The notes under the pieces were generated by a model that was not told the origin of the DNA, did not search any database, and saw only the letters and a list, made by a program, of their open reading frames with translations. Source: CAZJHX01 sp964545715 (lineage in GTDB: Bacteria; Myxococcota_A; UBA9042; GCA-2863065). Taken from it: a stretch of 11,895 nucleotides of DNA. The position numbers and the translations under genes are program-made. Positions 1 through 7,821 of this stretch are shown piece by piece. The stretch covers positions 1 to 11,895 of the forward strand of contig CAZJHX010000235.1 in the NCBI GenBank assembly GCA_964545715.1, in the 5' to 3' direction. Positions within the stretch are counted from its first letter, which is position 1. Each line of letters opens with the position of its first letter.

Positions 1-3000
1 AACCGCGACGACACGTACTCTCGCTGCGGCGTGTGCTTTGTCGGGCAGCTGCCAGGTGTATTCGGCGGCGGCGGGATCGACCTCGGAGAGCACGATCCAT
101 GTGTCGCCATCGTTTAGCGATGCCCACACCGTCACCGTGTCGATGCCGACCGAGTCCGCAGCCGTCCACGTCACAGTAGCCGTTCCGCCCTGTGGCAGGC
201 TCTCTCCGCCGTTCGGCGCGACCACTTTCACCGTCGGTGCGGTCGAGTCCTGGATCTTCAATCCGGACACCTGCTGGCTGGCTTGTTTGCCCGTCGAGTC
301 CGTGGCTGCGACGACCAGGGTGTACGTGGCCGGTGCCGCCGCCGGAATCGTCCAGCTGTGGGTCCCCGCGGCGGGCAGTCCGGTCGCGATCTCCTGTGCC
401 GGGGCGGTGATGTCTTCGAGATAGCTCAAGGTGACGCCGACAACCGACGAGTCGTCCTGGCTGTCCCACTGGATGTCGACCACATCGCCCGGCTCATAAT
501 TGCCGTTGGCCGTGGGCGCCAGAATCGTGATGACCGGCGGCCCGATGTCCAGGCCGTAAACGCCGCTGGTGTACTTGGCGGCGTCGAAGTGCGACTTATG
601 GACGACATGGATCCGGTCGCCACCCGAGCACGTGTTCATCGCGAAGGCCGGCTCGCTGACCGGATGCACGAATCGCCGCTTTGTCCAGCCGCTGGCGAGC
701 CGCACCGACGAGGCGAGCCGCTTGTCGGGAGTTGAGACCAGACCGAGCGCATGCCATCGATCGAAGCCGTCCAGAGCCAGGCGCGAGCGGCAACACCCAG
801 CGTCCATGACCCACTCCACCGGTCCGGCCTGATCGCCGTCCACCTCCGCGAAGACCAGCCCCTTCCCAGCTGGTGTGGACAGGCCGGTCGCGTTGACCAC
901 CCCGTGCACCAGCCCGCTCTTGTGTGCGACGTGCGGCAGGTAGTCGCCTATCGGCAGCGCCAGGTCCGTCGTTTTTGCGCCGCCGCTCCAACGCTGGAAG
1001 ATCGTCTGCTGATCCCCGCCGCCCGCCACTGCGTACGCGCCGCCTGCTGAGCCCGCGATGCTGGCGAAAGCCGTGCTGCTGCCCACGCCTTTGAAGCCGC
1101 CAAAGGCGCCGCCGGTGGAGAAGGAGCATGTCGCCGCAGAGCCCTCACGCCAGCACGCGCCGACGCCTGTGCCCGATGCTGCGATCGTCGGCAGAATGAA
1201 CGCCTTTCCGGTGTCAGACACGACGAACGGGCTGGACCACGATCCGCTTCCGTCGTGCACCACCCGGATGGCTTTGTCCGGTTTCGTGTTGTAGAGGACC
1301 CAGCGCCGATTCGAAGCATCCACCGCGATGTCCAGCGACTCTTCGTTGCCCAGCACTGTATTGGCGATCACCGTGCTCGGTGAGCCTAACGCGCCATCAC
1401 TGGCGGTACGTATGTGAACCTGCTGCGTGCCGCCCACGTACTGGCGGTACACGATGTGTGCCTTGTCGGAGCTGTCGACCGAGCAGGCTGCCGGCCAGGA
1501 GCCGTCGCCTCCAAGTGCGGCCGGCTTGCTCCAGGGTTGCGGTGCCTCAGAGGCGTCCGTGATGGTGAAGAGCGGCGACGTGGCGATGACGTGCTGGCCG
1601 TACTGATCCTCCACGCGGATGTAGAAGTACGCCTTCTCGGTCACGATGGCGACGTTCAGCGGAATGGTCCAGCTCGCCGTGCCCGGGTCGGTCGAGCCTT
1701 TGACCAGGGTGTCGCTGCTGCCGGGGGTGTGAATGCTGACAAAGACGTCCTTGACCGGATAGGTAGACGTGGTGGTCCACTTGGCGGTGATCGTCTGCCC
1801 CAGCACATATCCGGCGCCCGCTGACGGCTGCTCAAAGGTGACTGACGGACCGGAGCTGTCGATGATGAAGAACGGCCCCAGCGTTACCGTGGTGGCGTTT
1901 TCTGCGGCGTCGTAGAACGTTCCCTTGAGCCACACCTCGGTTCCACCAGCCAGCGCGGGCACCTCCCAGCTGTAGGACGCCTGGAAGCCGTTGGAGCCTG
2001 GCACGAACCCGCTCACGATCGGCTTGAATGACGCCTTCTTATCTGTCGAGTAGTGCAGATCGACCGTCGCCAGGCCGGTGTCGTCGTCGGCCGACCAGGA
2101 GATGTAGTACGACGTTCCCGCCGCCAGCGTCTCACCGTCGCCGTTGACCGTGAACGGCACCTTCATCTCGACGTCCGGTGGCGACGTGTCATCGAACGTG
2201 ACGGCCAGCGCGTCGGTGTCGTTGTCGGCGCTGGCGTCGGGGAAGTAGAAGCTGGTTAGACCCTTCAGCTCGACATAGCTGGTGCCGGCGTCGATGGCGC
2301 CCAACTTGAAGGTCTCCGTGCCGGTCACTGTCTCGCCGGGCCCCAGCTTGCCGGTGAAGATCGTGTCCTTGTTGAGCTCGATGTCAAAATCGCCGGGCGC
2401 TTTGCTCAGGTAGAACCTGAGTCCTGGGGACTGTTCGGTCTCGAAGCTGCCGCCATTGGTGGCGCTCCAGGCCACGTCGATCGATCCGTTGGGCGCGTAG
2501 TTGCCGGTGACCCCGGTCAGCTTGACCCCGACGTCGGCGACCTGGTTGCCGGTCGTGAAAGACCAGATCGGTCCCAGCGTCTCCAGATTGCCCTCGTCCT
2601 TGACCTTGATACGCCAGTAGTACGTGGTGTTGGCTTTGAGTGGGGCAGGGGGCTGCCAACTGTCGTCCGGCTGATACCCCTGCTTGATGCCCGGTGGCGA
2701 GCTCGGGTCGAGGAAGAGCGCGTACGCCAGGGGCTGATCGTCGGGGTCATTGGCGGTCCACTGCAGCTTGGTCTCGATGGACACGCCGACTGCGCCGTCA
2801 CCCGGTGTGACGGGCGCCGGCAGGTCGGGCGCCTTGTTGATGAAGACCGGCAGCTTCACCACGTTGCTCCACGCGCCGGGCTCGCAGTCGCTCGTGCCGC
2901 GCACTCGGAACCAGTAGTTGCCGGTGTCCAGGCCGGTGACGGGCGCCTCGTTGTCGACGCTTTGGATGGTCGCCGGAGAGGAGAAGCTCTCATCCTGGGC

Positions 3001-5328
3001 CATCTGGAGTTCATAGCCGGTGGCTGTCGGCAGCTCGTCCCAGTGGACGACGATGTCGCTGACGAAGGCGAGCGTGCCCAGGCCCCACAGCTCCGTGCTC
3101 GGCAGGGGATCGCAGTCCTTGGACACCGAGAAGACACCCGGCGTCTCCACAAAGGTCGCGTACCCGTTGGTGGCCTCGATGGCCATCCTGAGCTTGCCCT
3201 GGCTCGTCACACCGGGTGGGATGGTCCAGCTGAAGCTGGTCAGCGCGGGATCCAGCTTGCCCACCTCGATGTCGAGCGTCTTGCCGCCATTGGTGCTGTA
3301 GTCCAGCCAGATGTTCCACACCTTGGCGCCGCCGCTCGCGTCGTACAGCACGTCGATGGTCTGCCCTTCGAGAAGCTTCTCGCCGCCGATCGGGTACAGG
3401 AACTTGCCCTGCGGGAAGACGCCCTCGGATTCGGGACCCGCGACGATCTGCAAGGGCATGCTGATCGGGCCGCTGCCCGGGAGCCAGCCTTTAGAGGCGT
3501 GGTAGAGCCTGAACCGGACGGTCTCGCTGCCCTCCGGCTGACCCTTTGGGATGCTCGCCGTGAACTTGAAGGTGGCGTACTGCCCCCCGCTCGCCTTGGT
3601 TCCTTGAAACGAGCCGATGCGTTGCGGGTTGATCCACGTGGAGTCGGCGACCAGGCTATTGGCCTCCTTGCCGGCGGCATCCACCGCGCGCAGCTCCACG
3701 TAGGCCGGGTTCCCAACACCGCCCGGTCCTGACACCCAGACCTGGTTGCCCGTGTTTTGGAAGGTGACGGTCATTGCCAGCTTCGAGCCCGCCACCACCG
3801 GACCGGCCGGCGTAGCCTTGGACTCGAACAGCTGGGTCGTGTTGACGGGCGGCGGTACGTACACCGCCACCTTGACCGTGAGCTTGGCTGCCCCGCCGAA
3901 GAACGAGCCGTCGGGCCGCTGCGGTCGGAAGATGTAAGTGAAGGTCCCGGTATTTGGCGGTGCCGCGCCCGTCACCACGATGTTCGTTGTCTGACCGCTC
4001 GCGAGGGTCGGGAGCGAGGCCGACTGGAAGTTGCTGGACGTGGTCGCCAGGCTGCTGCCCGCCGGCCATGAGAGCGTCCCGGTGTTCTTCAGCGTAAAGG
4101 ACGCGCTTAGCGGCGTCCCGGGATCGACCGTCTTGACCGACCAGGACTGGGACGTCACCGCTGCGTCCACCGTGGACGGTGGAGGCGGCGCCTGTATTGT
4201 GATCGAGATCGCAGACCCCTCGATGGTCTCGGCGCCTTTGTGGTATCGAATGCGCATCGAGTACTTGCCAGGCGTGAGCGAGTCCGCGTCGATGACCGTC
4301 GAGACCTGGCTACCGCCGGCCCACTCGGTCTGCACGGTCTGCCAGGCTTGCAGAGACGCCTTCAGCTGGAAGTCGATCTTGGTGATCTTGTTGCAGAAGT
4401 CGTTCAGCTTGGCAGTCGCGGTGAATGAGCCGCTGAACGTTGATCCCGGCGCCGGCGACGCGAGATATGCTTTTGCCACGGTCTCCGATTGGGGCAAGCT
4501 CCCAAGCGCTGAAGCAACAAGCTCGACGTTGTCTGGACTGAGCACGAAATGCGTCAGGTCCTCAGCAGTGAGAATCGCCGAGTTGCCGATGTCGAGGATG
4601 CTGCCGATCGTGTCCTTCAACTTGAGGACCGCGACCACGGCCCCGGCCCCTGCGGCGCTGACAACCATTTTGAGCAGCATCTTGCCGACCTCCGAATCGA
4701 CAAAGGCTGCCACGATCTGTCCGCCGCCCGAGCCGATGGCTCCCGCGCACTTGAGCGCACTCAAAGGCGGCCAGAAGCCGACCTTCTCGCAGCCCGCTTT
4801 GATCTCCTGCCAGCCCGCTACGAGGTCGTCTGCGCCGAACAGCTTGTTCATGGCGTACTTGGCTGCGGTGGCGCCCGGATTGCTCAGCAGCGCAGCGAAC
4901 GGCAGGTGTTCCTGCTCGAGCCAGATCCAGACGAGGTCCAGGCCGAGCGGTACAAGGATCTTCTTCCAGACCGACCGCCCTCTGACACAGAACTTCACAG
5001 AGTTGTTGGTCGGTATGCTCAGATCGAGTGTGAATCCCGATCGCGGCATCAGCAGCTGCGGGTCGGTCCCCGCCTCCCCGCATCCGCCCTTGAAAAGTAT
5101 GAACGCCATGTGGCTGGGGTTGTCCAGCGAGACCTTCGCGGCACCCAGTGCGGACGTACTCTGTTTTTTCAGCTGTTGGACATTGACGACGTGTACCCAG
5201 TTATCGGCCCCCGGCGTGACCATGACCGTGGGTGTGTTACCGCCGCTGCTGCCACAGAGTGGATTGGCCAGCGCCGATAGGGAGAACAGTAGAGAGAGAA
5301 CTGCAGCCATGGTCTGAGCCGTACGCAT
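1..5328 (-). CDS. Giant secreted multi-domain protein with Ig-like, Fn3-like, CARDB-like and beta-propeller modules (C-terminus beyond window)
   Basis: The frame is open for 1776 codons from ATG at 5328 to base 1 with no stop, so the gene is partial at its 3' end. The start has an AGGAAG site 10 bases upstream; the second Met (5310) is less well placed. Residues 1-21 look like a type I signal peptide ending ALA|N. Approximate layout: 22-290 unrecognised; 290-381 Ig-like, followed by a PPPPS linker; 385-491 NBR1-Ig-like (FTLKNTGTLSWPAG); 495-629 a second NBR1/CARDB-like domain (VTFQNTGNQVW); 634-738 Ig-like (YPIGGEKL, YSTNGGKT); 737-927 two Fn3-like domains (the second with NTTYYWRIKVKD); 927-1045 CARDB-like; 1045-1257 two Ig-like (SYSWEVP, ASWTIP); 1260-1592 a probable seven-bladed propeller; 1594-1693 and 1693-1776 Ig-like (APNGGESLPQGG). 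These modules bind proteins or glycans or act as spacers, so a surface adhesin or matrix protein is likely. No enzymatic domain was recognised. Domain names are read by eye; the export call is firm, the role is not. Confidence 0.9.
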   Translation of the reverse strand, partial: MRTAQTMAAVLSLLFSLSALANPLCGSSGGNTPTVMVTPGADNWVHVVNVQQLKKQSTSALGAAKVSLDNPSHMAFILFKGGCGEAGTDPQLLMPRSGFTLDLSIPTNNSVKFCVRGRSVWKKILVPLGLDLVWIWLEQEHLPFAALLSNPGATAAKYAMNKLFGADDLVAGWQEIKAGCEKVGFWPPLSALKCAGAIGSGGGQIVAAFVDSEVGKMLLKMVVSAAGAGAVVAVLKLKDTIGSILDIGNSAILTAEDLTHFVLSPDNVELVASALGSLPQSETVAKAYLASPAPGSTFSGSFTATAKLNDFCNKITKIDFQLKASLQAWQTVQTEWAGGSQVSTVIDADSLTPGKYSMRIRYHKGAETIEGSAISITIQAPPPPSTVDAAVTSQSWSVKTVDPGTPLSASFTLKNTGTLSWPAGSSLATTSSNFQSASLPTLASGQTTNIVVTGAAPPNTGTFTYIFRPQRPDGSFFGGAAKLTVKVAVYVPPPVNTTQLFESKATPAGPVVAGSKLAMTVTFQNTGNQVWVSGPGGVGNPAYVELRAVDAAGKEANSLVADSTWINPQRIGSFQGTKASGGQYATFKFTASIPKGQPEGSETVRFRLYHASKGWLPGSGPISMPLQIVAGPESEGVFPQGKFLYPIGGEKLLEGQTIDVLYDASGGAKVWNIWLDYSTNGGKTLDIEVGKLDPALTSFSWTIPPGVTSQGKLRMAIEATNGYATFVETPGVFSVSKDCDPLPSTELWGLGTLAFVSDIVVHWDELPTATGYELQMAQDESFSSPATIQSVDNEAPVTGLDTGNYWFRVRGTSDCEPGAWSNVVKLPVFINKAPDLPAPVTPGDGAVGVSIETKLQWTANDPDDQPLAYALFLDPSSPPGIKQGYQPDDSWQPPAPLKANTTYYWRIKVKDEGNLETLGPIWSFTTGNQVADVGVKLTGVTGNYAPNGSIDVAWSATNGGSFETEQSPGLRFYLSKAPGDFDIELNKDTIFTGKLGPGETVTGTETFKLGAIDAGTSYVELKGLTSFYFPDASADNDTDALAVTFDDTSPPDVEMKVPFTVNGDGETLAAGTSYYISWSADDDTGLATVDLHYSTDKKASFKPIVSGFVPGSNGFQASYSWEVPALAGGTEVWLKGTFYDAAENATTVTLGPFFIIDSSGPSVTFEQPSAGAGYVLGQTITAKWTTTSTYPVKDVFVSIHTPGSSDTLVKGSTDPGTASWTIPLNVAIVTEKAYFYIRVEDQYGQHVIATSPLFTITDASEAPQPWSKPAALGGDGSWPAACSVDSSDKAHIVYRQYVGGTQQVHIRTASDGALGSPSTVIANTVLGNEESLDIAVDASNRRWVLYNTKPDKAIRVVHDGSGSWSSPFVVSDTGKAFILPTIAASGTGVGACWREGSAATCSFSTGGAFGGFKGVGSSTAFASIAGSAGGAYAVAGGGDQQTIFQRWSGGAKTTDLALPIGDYLPHVAHKSGLVHGVVNATGLSTPAGKGLVFAEVDGDQAGPVEWVMDAGCCRSRLALDGFDRWHALGLVSTPDKRLASSVRLASGWTKRRFVHPVSEPAFAMNTCSGGDRIHVVHKSHFDAAKYTSGVYGLDIGPPVITILAPTANGNYEPGDVVDIQWDSQDDSSVVGVTLSYLEDITAPAQEIATGLPAAGTHSWTIPAAAPATYTLVVAATDSTGKQASQQVSGLKIQDSTAPTVKVVAPNGGESLPQGGTATVTWTAADSVGIDTVTVWASLNDGDTWIVLSEVDPAAAEYTWQLPDKAHAAARVRVVAV
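5265..5328 (-). other. Signal peptide of the giant secreted protein
   Basis: The first 21 residues have a short positive start (MRTAQT), a hydrophobic core (MAAVLSLLFSLSALA) and a small-x-small ALA site before Asn22. A cysteine follows at residue 25, but the preceding residues NPL do not fit a lipobox, so type I cleavage is more likely than lipidation. Confidence 0.75.
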
Positions 5329-5385
5329 CGCCCGATCACTTCCTTATTTTGTCGACGTTCGGTCCGAGCCTAACCCATCAGGAGC
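5329..5385 (-). promoter_or_regulatory. Leader and possible promoter of the giant secreted protein gene
   Basis: On the minus strand a TTAGGCT motif (5367-5373) lies 38 bases before the ATG at 5328 and could be a -10 element (TAGGCT). No convincing TTGACA-like -35 is seen about 17 bases further up. An AGGAAG ribosome binding site lies 10 bases before the ATG. The same heptamer occurs upstream of the gene at 8631 at nearly the same distance. The assignment is an inference from position and repetition. Confidence 0.35.
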
Positions 5386-5512
5386 TGGGCCGCACGGCTG
5401 CTAGAGCCGCCTGCTGACCTGGCGCAAGAACGCTGGCGCTGCTTGGGGACGTGCTGCTTTCGCGGCCGTCGCGATCGCGGACGTATGGGACGGGTATCTC
5501 AGCATCGCCCGG

Positions 5513-5770
5513 TTACCGGAGCTTCACATCGATCCGCTCGTTGAGCAGCCGTTGGACGGACTTTTCCAGCTTCTTCTGCGCCCGCTCCACATCGCGGACC
5601 GCGCTGGTCACCGCGCTTGCCAGGCCGGAGTTGAAGCGGTGCTCGGTGCGACAGCGATTGCACACCACGCGTTTGAGCGTGTATGCGTCCCGATACGTCG
5701 CCTTTACGGCTCTTCCGCAGTCCGGGTTCTTGCATTGGAAGTCGATCGGGTCTCGGTCCATCGACGGCAT
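5513..5770 (-). CDS. Small zinc-ribbon protein with C-terminal helix
   Basis: This gene encodes 85 residues. The start at 5770 is chosen because GGAGG (5776-5780) lies five bases upstream; the same frame stays open further up without a better site. Four cysteines form a CX4C...CX2C pair (C13, C18, C37, C40, the first in FQCKNPDCGR and the second in VVCNRC), which fits a zinc ribbon. Residues 50-85 are a charged, amphipathic probable coiled-coil helix (VERAQKKLEKSVQRLLNERI). Such small ribbons may bind nucleic acid or protein, and nothing here identifies the partner. The gene is transcribed divergently from the KAP NTPase gene and lies 184 bases upstream of the giant secreted protein gene on the same strand. 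I do not recognise a named family. Confidence 0.82.
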   Translation of the reverse strand: MPSMDRDPIDFQCKNPDCGRAVKATYRDAYTLKRVVCNRCRTEHRFNSGLASAVTSAVRDVERAQKKLEKSVQRLLNERIDVKLR

Positions 5771-5877
5771 TCGTGCCTCCTTCGTTTGTGCAGACGGCCG
5801 GAAGCTTAGCAGGTGCGTGCCTCGGTTGCGGGATCCCATATCGCGGTGCTAACCCTGATGAACAAACCGGAGGACAA
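5771..5877. promoter_or_regulatory. Divergent intergenic region between the zinc-ribbon and KAP NTPase genes
   Basis: These 107 bases must hold the starts of transcription for both directions unless either gene is read from further away. On the minus strand TAAGCT (5803-5808) lies 32 bases before the zinc-ribbon ATG and could be a -10 element. No clear plus-strand promoter is visible. GGAGG at 5869-5873 is the ribosome binding site of the KAP gene, and GGAGG (minus strand, 5776-5780) serves the zinc-ribbon gene. Confidence 0.45.
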
Positions 5878-7821
5878 ATGGCGGAAGCGAAGACGATTAA
5901 GCGGCGCTCGGGGCTCCCCGACGTGCCTGCCGATCCGACCACGGGGGACATGGGGCTCGGCCTGGAGACCGTGGCGGATGCACTGGCGGAGTTCATGAGC
6001 TACTGCTCAACGCCGCTGACCATTGGCCTGCAGGGCGACTGGGGCTCGGGCAAGACCTCGCTGATGAACTTCGTGGAGGCGCGGTTGGGCGAGCAAATGA
6101 AGCAGGCGCGCAAGAAGAAGCTCACCGAGCGCAGGTACTTTCAGAGTATCTGGTTCAACACCTGGGCGTACTCGCAGTTCGATCGCGAGGACCACCTCTC
6201 CCTCTCCCTGATGATGAACCTCACGCGCGAGCTGCAGCGCAAGGTGGCCAACGTCAAGAACGGGGACGCTGTTGCGTCGACGCGCTTCAAGTCCGGGGTA
6301 CGCAAGTTCGGGCGGGCCATCTTCGCCGCGACGTCGAGCGCGGCCTCCGCGGTGACGGGCGGGGCGGTCGATCTGGACAGCATCAAGACCGCGTTCGAGG
6401 ACGACGATGACGCCATCGATAGGGCGCGTCTGTTCAGCGACATGCGGGCTACATTCGAGGACACCGTGTCCGCGTTCTTGGAGCTGACGGACTCCGACCG
6501 GCTGGTCGTCTTTGTCGACGACCTCGATCGGCTCAAGCCGGTCAAGGCCATCGAAGTACTGGAGGTGCTGAAGAACTTCCTGGACGTGCCCGGTTGCGTA
6601 TACGTGCTCGCGATCGATTACGACGTGGTCGTTCGCGGACTGAGTGAGCGCAAGGGGTACGACATGACCTCGGCCGACGGCAAGTCGTTCTTCGACAAGA
6701 TTATCCAGGTCCCGTTCCGCATGCCGACCGCCGTGTACAAGATCACAGAGTATGTGGTCGCTCGGATCGAGGAGGCCAAGCTGGGTGGCGGCAAGATGCG
6801 GGACTTCTGGCTGAAGCCGGATGGTGCGTATCCAAACCCCAACCTGGACCTGTTGGTGCGTCACTCGGTCGGGACCAATCCGCGCGCCATCAAGCGCCTG
6901 ATGAATCTGTTCACGCTTCAAACGCTGCTCGCGGCGCGCGAGGTGGGTCAGAATATCGCCGAGAACCGCCGGATGTTGCTGGCATTTACGTGCCTGCAGC
7001 TCAGCTACCACCCGGTCTACCAGTTTCTCGTGCGCTGCGGGACCAACATCGACATGGGGCTCGTCGCGTTGAACGGCATTCGCGAGCTCGAGTCCGGCAG
7101 CGGCGACGAGATAGATCAGCTCACGGAAGAGCTCGCCGCGGAGTGGGAGACCACCATGACAGACCGCGACCCGGGCGATCTGCGCGCCTACGTGGAGAAG
7201 GTCGCGGATCTTCGCCGCCGCCTCGTAGCGGATCACGGCTACAAAGCGCGCCAATTCGGCGACATCCACATCCTGTCGGAGCTGACGTATCGGGCCATCG
7301 ATCTGGATGGCAACTGGATCCTCTGCGACGCCGAGAAAGAGTTCCTCAGCAGGCTGTTCCGCGTCGCCAATCTGGTTGGAGAGGACGACCCGGACGAGAC
7401 CAGCACCCGCCGCAAGCGCGCGACCGTCAGCGACATGATCGCCGAGGCCTCCAAGAACGGTGTTGGCGAGCTGTTCAACCAGGCACTCAGCGCCTTTCGT
7501 GCGCCTTTCAAATCGCGCTATGCGTCCGCGACCGGGATCGGCTTCACCGGCGACATCGAGGAGGGGCAGTGCACACTCATGCGCCTGGTGCCGCCCGAGT
7601 CGAGCGCCGACATTGGTGTCCGCTTTGAGGTCTACGTCGATCGGCTCGCGGAGCATGCTGATGTGGATCCTGAGGCCGTGGCGGCGTCTCTCCCGGTGAG
7701 CGGCGACGAGTACGAGCCATGGGCAGGTGGACCGGCGACCCTGGGAGGCTATCTCCGCGATGACGCAGACCTGGCCCGGTTTGTCGCGATGCTGACCGGC
7801 CAGCCAAGCCCCGCGCCGTGA
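5878..7821 (+). CDS. KAP-family P-loop NTPase
   Basis: This gene encodes 647 residues. The ATG at 5878 is preceded by GGAGG four bases away; an in-frame ATG at 5683 would run through the divergent zinc-ribbon gene and is rejected. KAP signatures appear in order: Walker A GDWGSGKTS (53-61), the family's IWFNTWAY (91-98), Walker B VVFVDDLDRL (210-219), a sensor-like strand VYVLAIDYD (241-249), FFDKIIQVPF (271-280) and GTNPRAIKRLMN (332-343). All key nucleotide-binding residues are present, so an active ATPase is expected. Many KAP proteins carry transmembrane helices between Walker A and B. Here only a weak Ala-rich stretch (about 147-165) occupies that place, so the protein may be soluble or peripheral and rely on its membrane neighbours. 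Residues 400-647 are unassigned. The family includes animal Kidins220 and the F-plasmid phage-exclusion protein PifA; the function here is unknown. It is the first gene of a four-gene plus-strand cluster. Confidence 0.93.
   Translation: MAEAKTIKRRSGLPDVPADPTTGDMGLGLETVADALAEFMSYCSTPLTIGLQGDWGSGKTSLMNFVEARLGEQMKQARKKKLTERRYFQSIWFNTWAYSQFDREDHLSLSLMMNLTRELQRKVANVKNGDAVASTRFKSGVRKFGRAIFAATSSAASAVTGGAVDLDSIKTAFEDDDDAIDRARLFSDMRATFEDTVSAFLELTDSDRLVVFVDDLDRLKPVKAIEVLEVLKNFLDVPGCVYVLAIDYDVVVRGLSERKGYDMTSADGKSFFDKIIQVPFRMPTAVYKITEYVVARIEEAKLGGGKMRDFWLKPDGAYPNPNLDLLVRHSVGTNPRAIKRLMNLFTLQTLLAAREVGQNIAENRRMLLAFTCLQLSYHPVYQFLVRCGTNIDMGLVALNGIRELESGSGDEIDQLTEELAAEWETTMTDRDPGDLRAYVEKVADLRRRLVADHGYKARQFGDIHILSELTYRAIDLDGNWILCDAEKEFLSRLFRVANLVGEDDPDETSTRRKRATVSDMIAEASKNGVGELFNQALSAFRAPFKSRYASATGIGFTGDIEEGQCTLMRLVPPESSADIGVRFEVYVDRLAEHADVDPEAVAASLPVSGDEYEPWAGGPATLGGYLRDDADLARFVAMLTGQPSPAP

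Noticed and set aside
5164..5169. Run of six A on the coding strand of the giant gene as a possible frameshift site
   Set aside because: The run encodes two lysines in frame (CTG AAA AAA CAG) and does not fit the X XXY YYZ slippery pattern. The frame is intact on both sides.
4031..5317. Plus-strand open frame of 428 codons opposite the giant secreted protein
   Set aside because: The minus frame there has a signal peptide, ribosome binding site and clear domains. The plus frame has none and fits a GC-driven shadow.
5470..5479. Palindrome CGCGATCGCG upstream of the giant gene
   Set aside because: It is a short GC-rich palindrome with no T-run and no second copy seen nearby, so neither a terminator nor an operator can be supported.
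5683..5877. Upstream extension of the KAP NTPase to an ATG at 5683
   Set aside because: It would overlap the zinc-ribbon gene on the other strand and lacks the strong GGAGG site found at 5869-5873.
6007..7656. Antisense open frame of 549 codons opposite the KAP NTPase
   Set aside because: It mirrors the codon bias of the KAP gene on a GC-rich strand. Its protein has no recognisable motif, while the plus-strand frame has the full KAP motif set.
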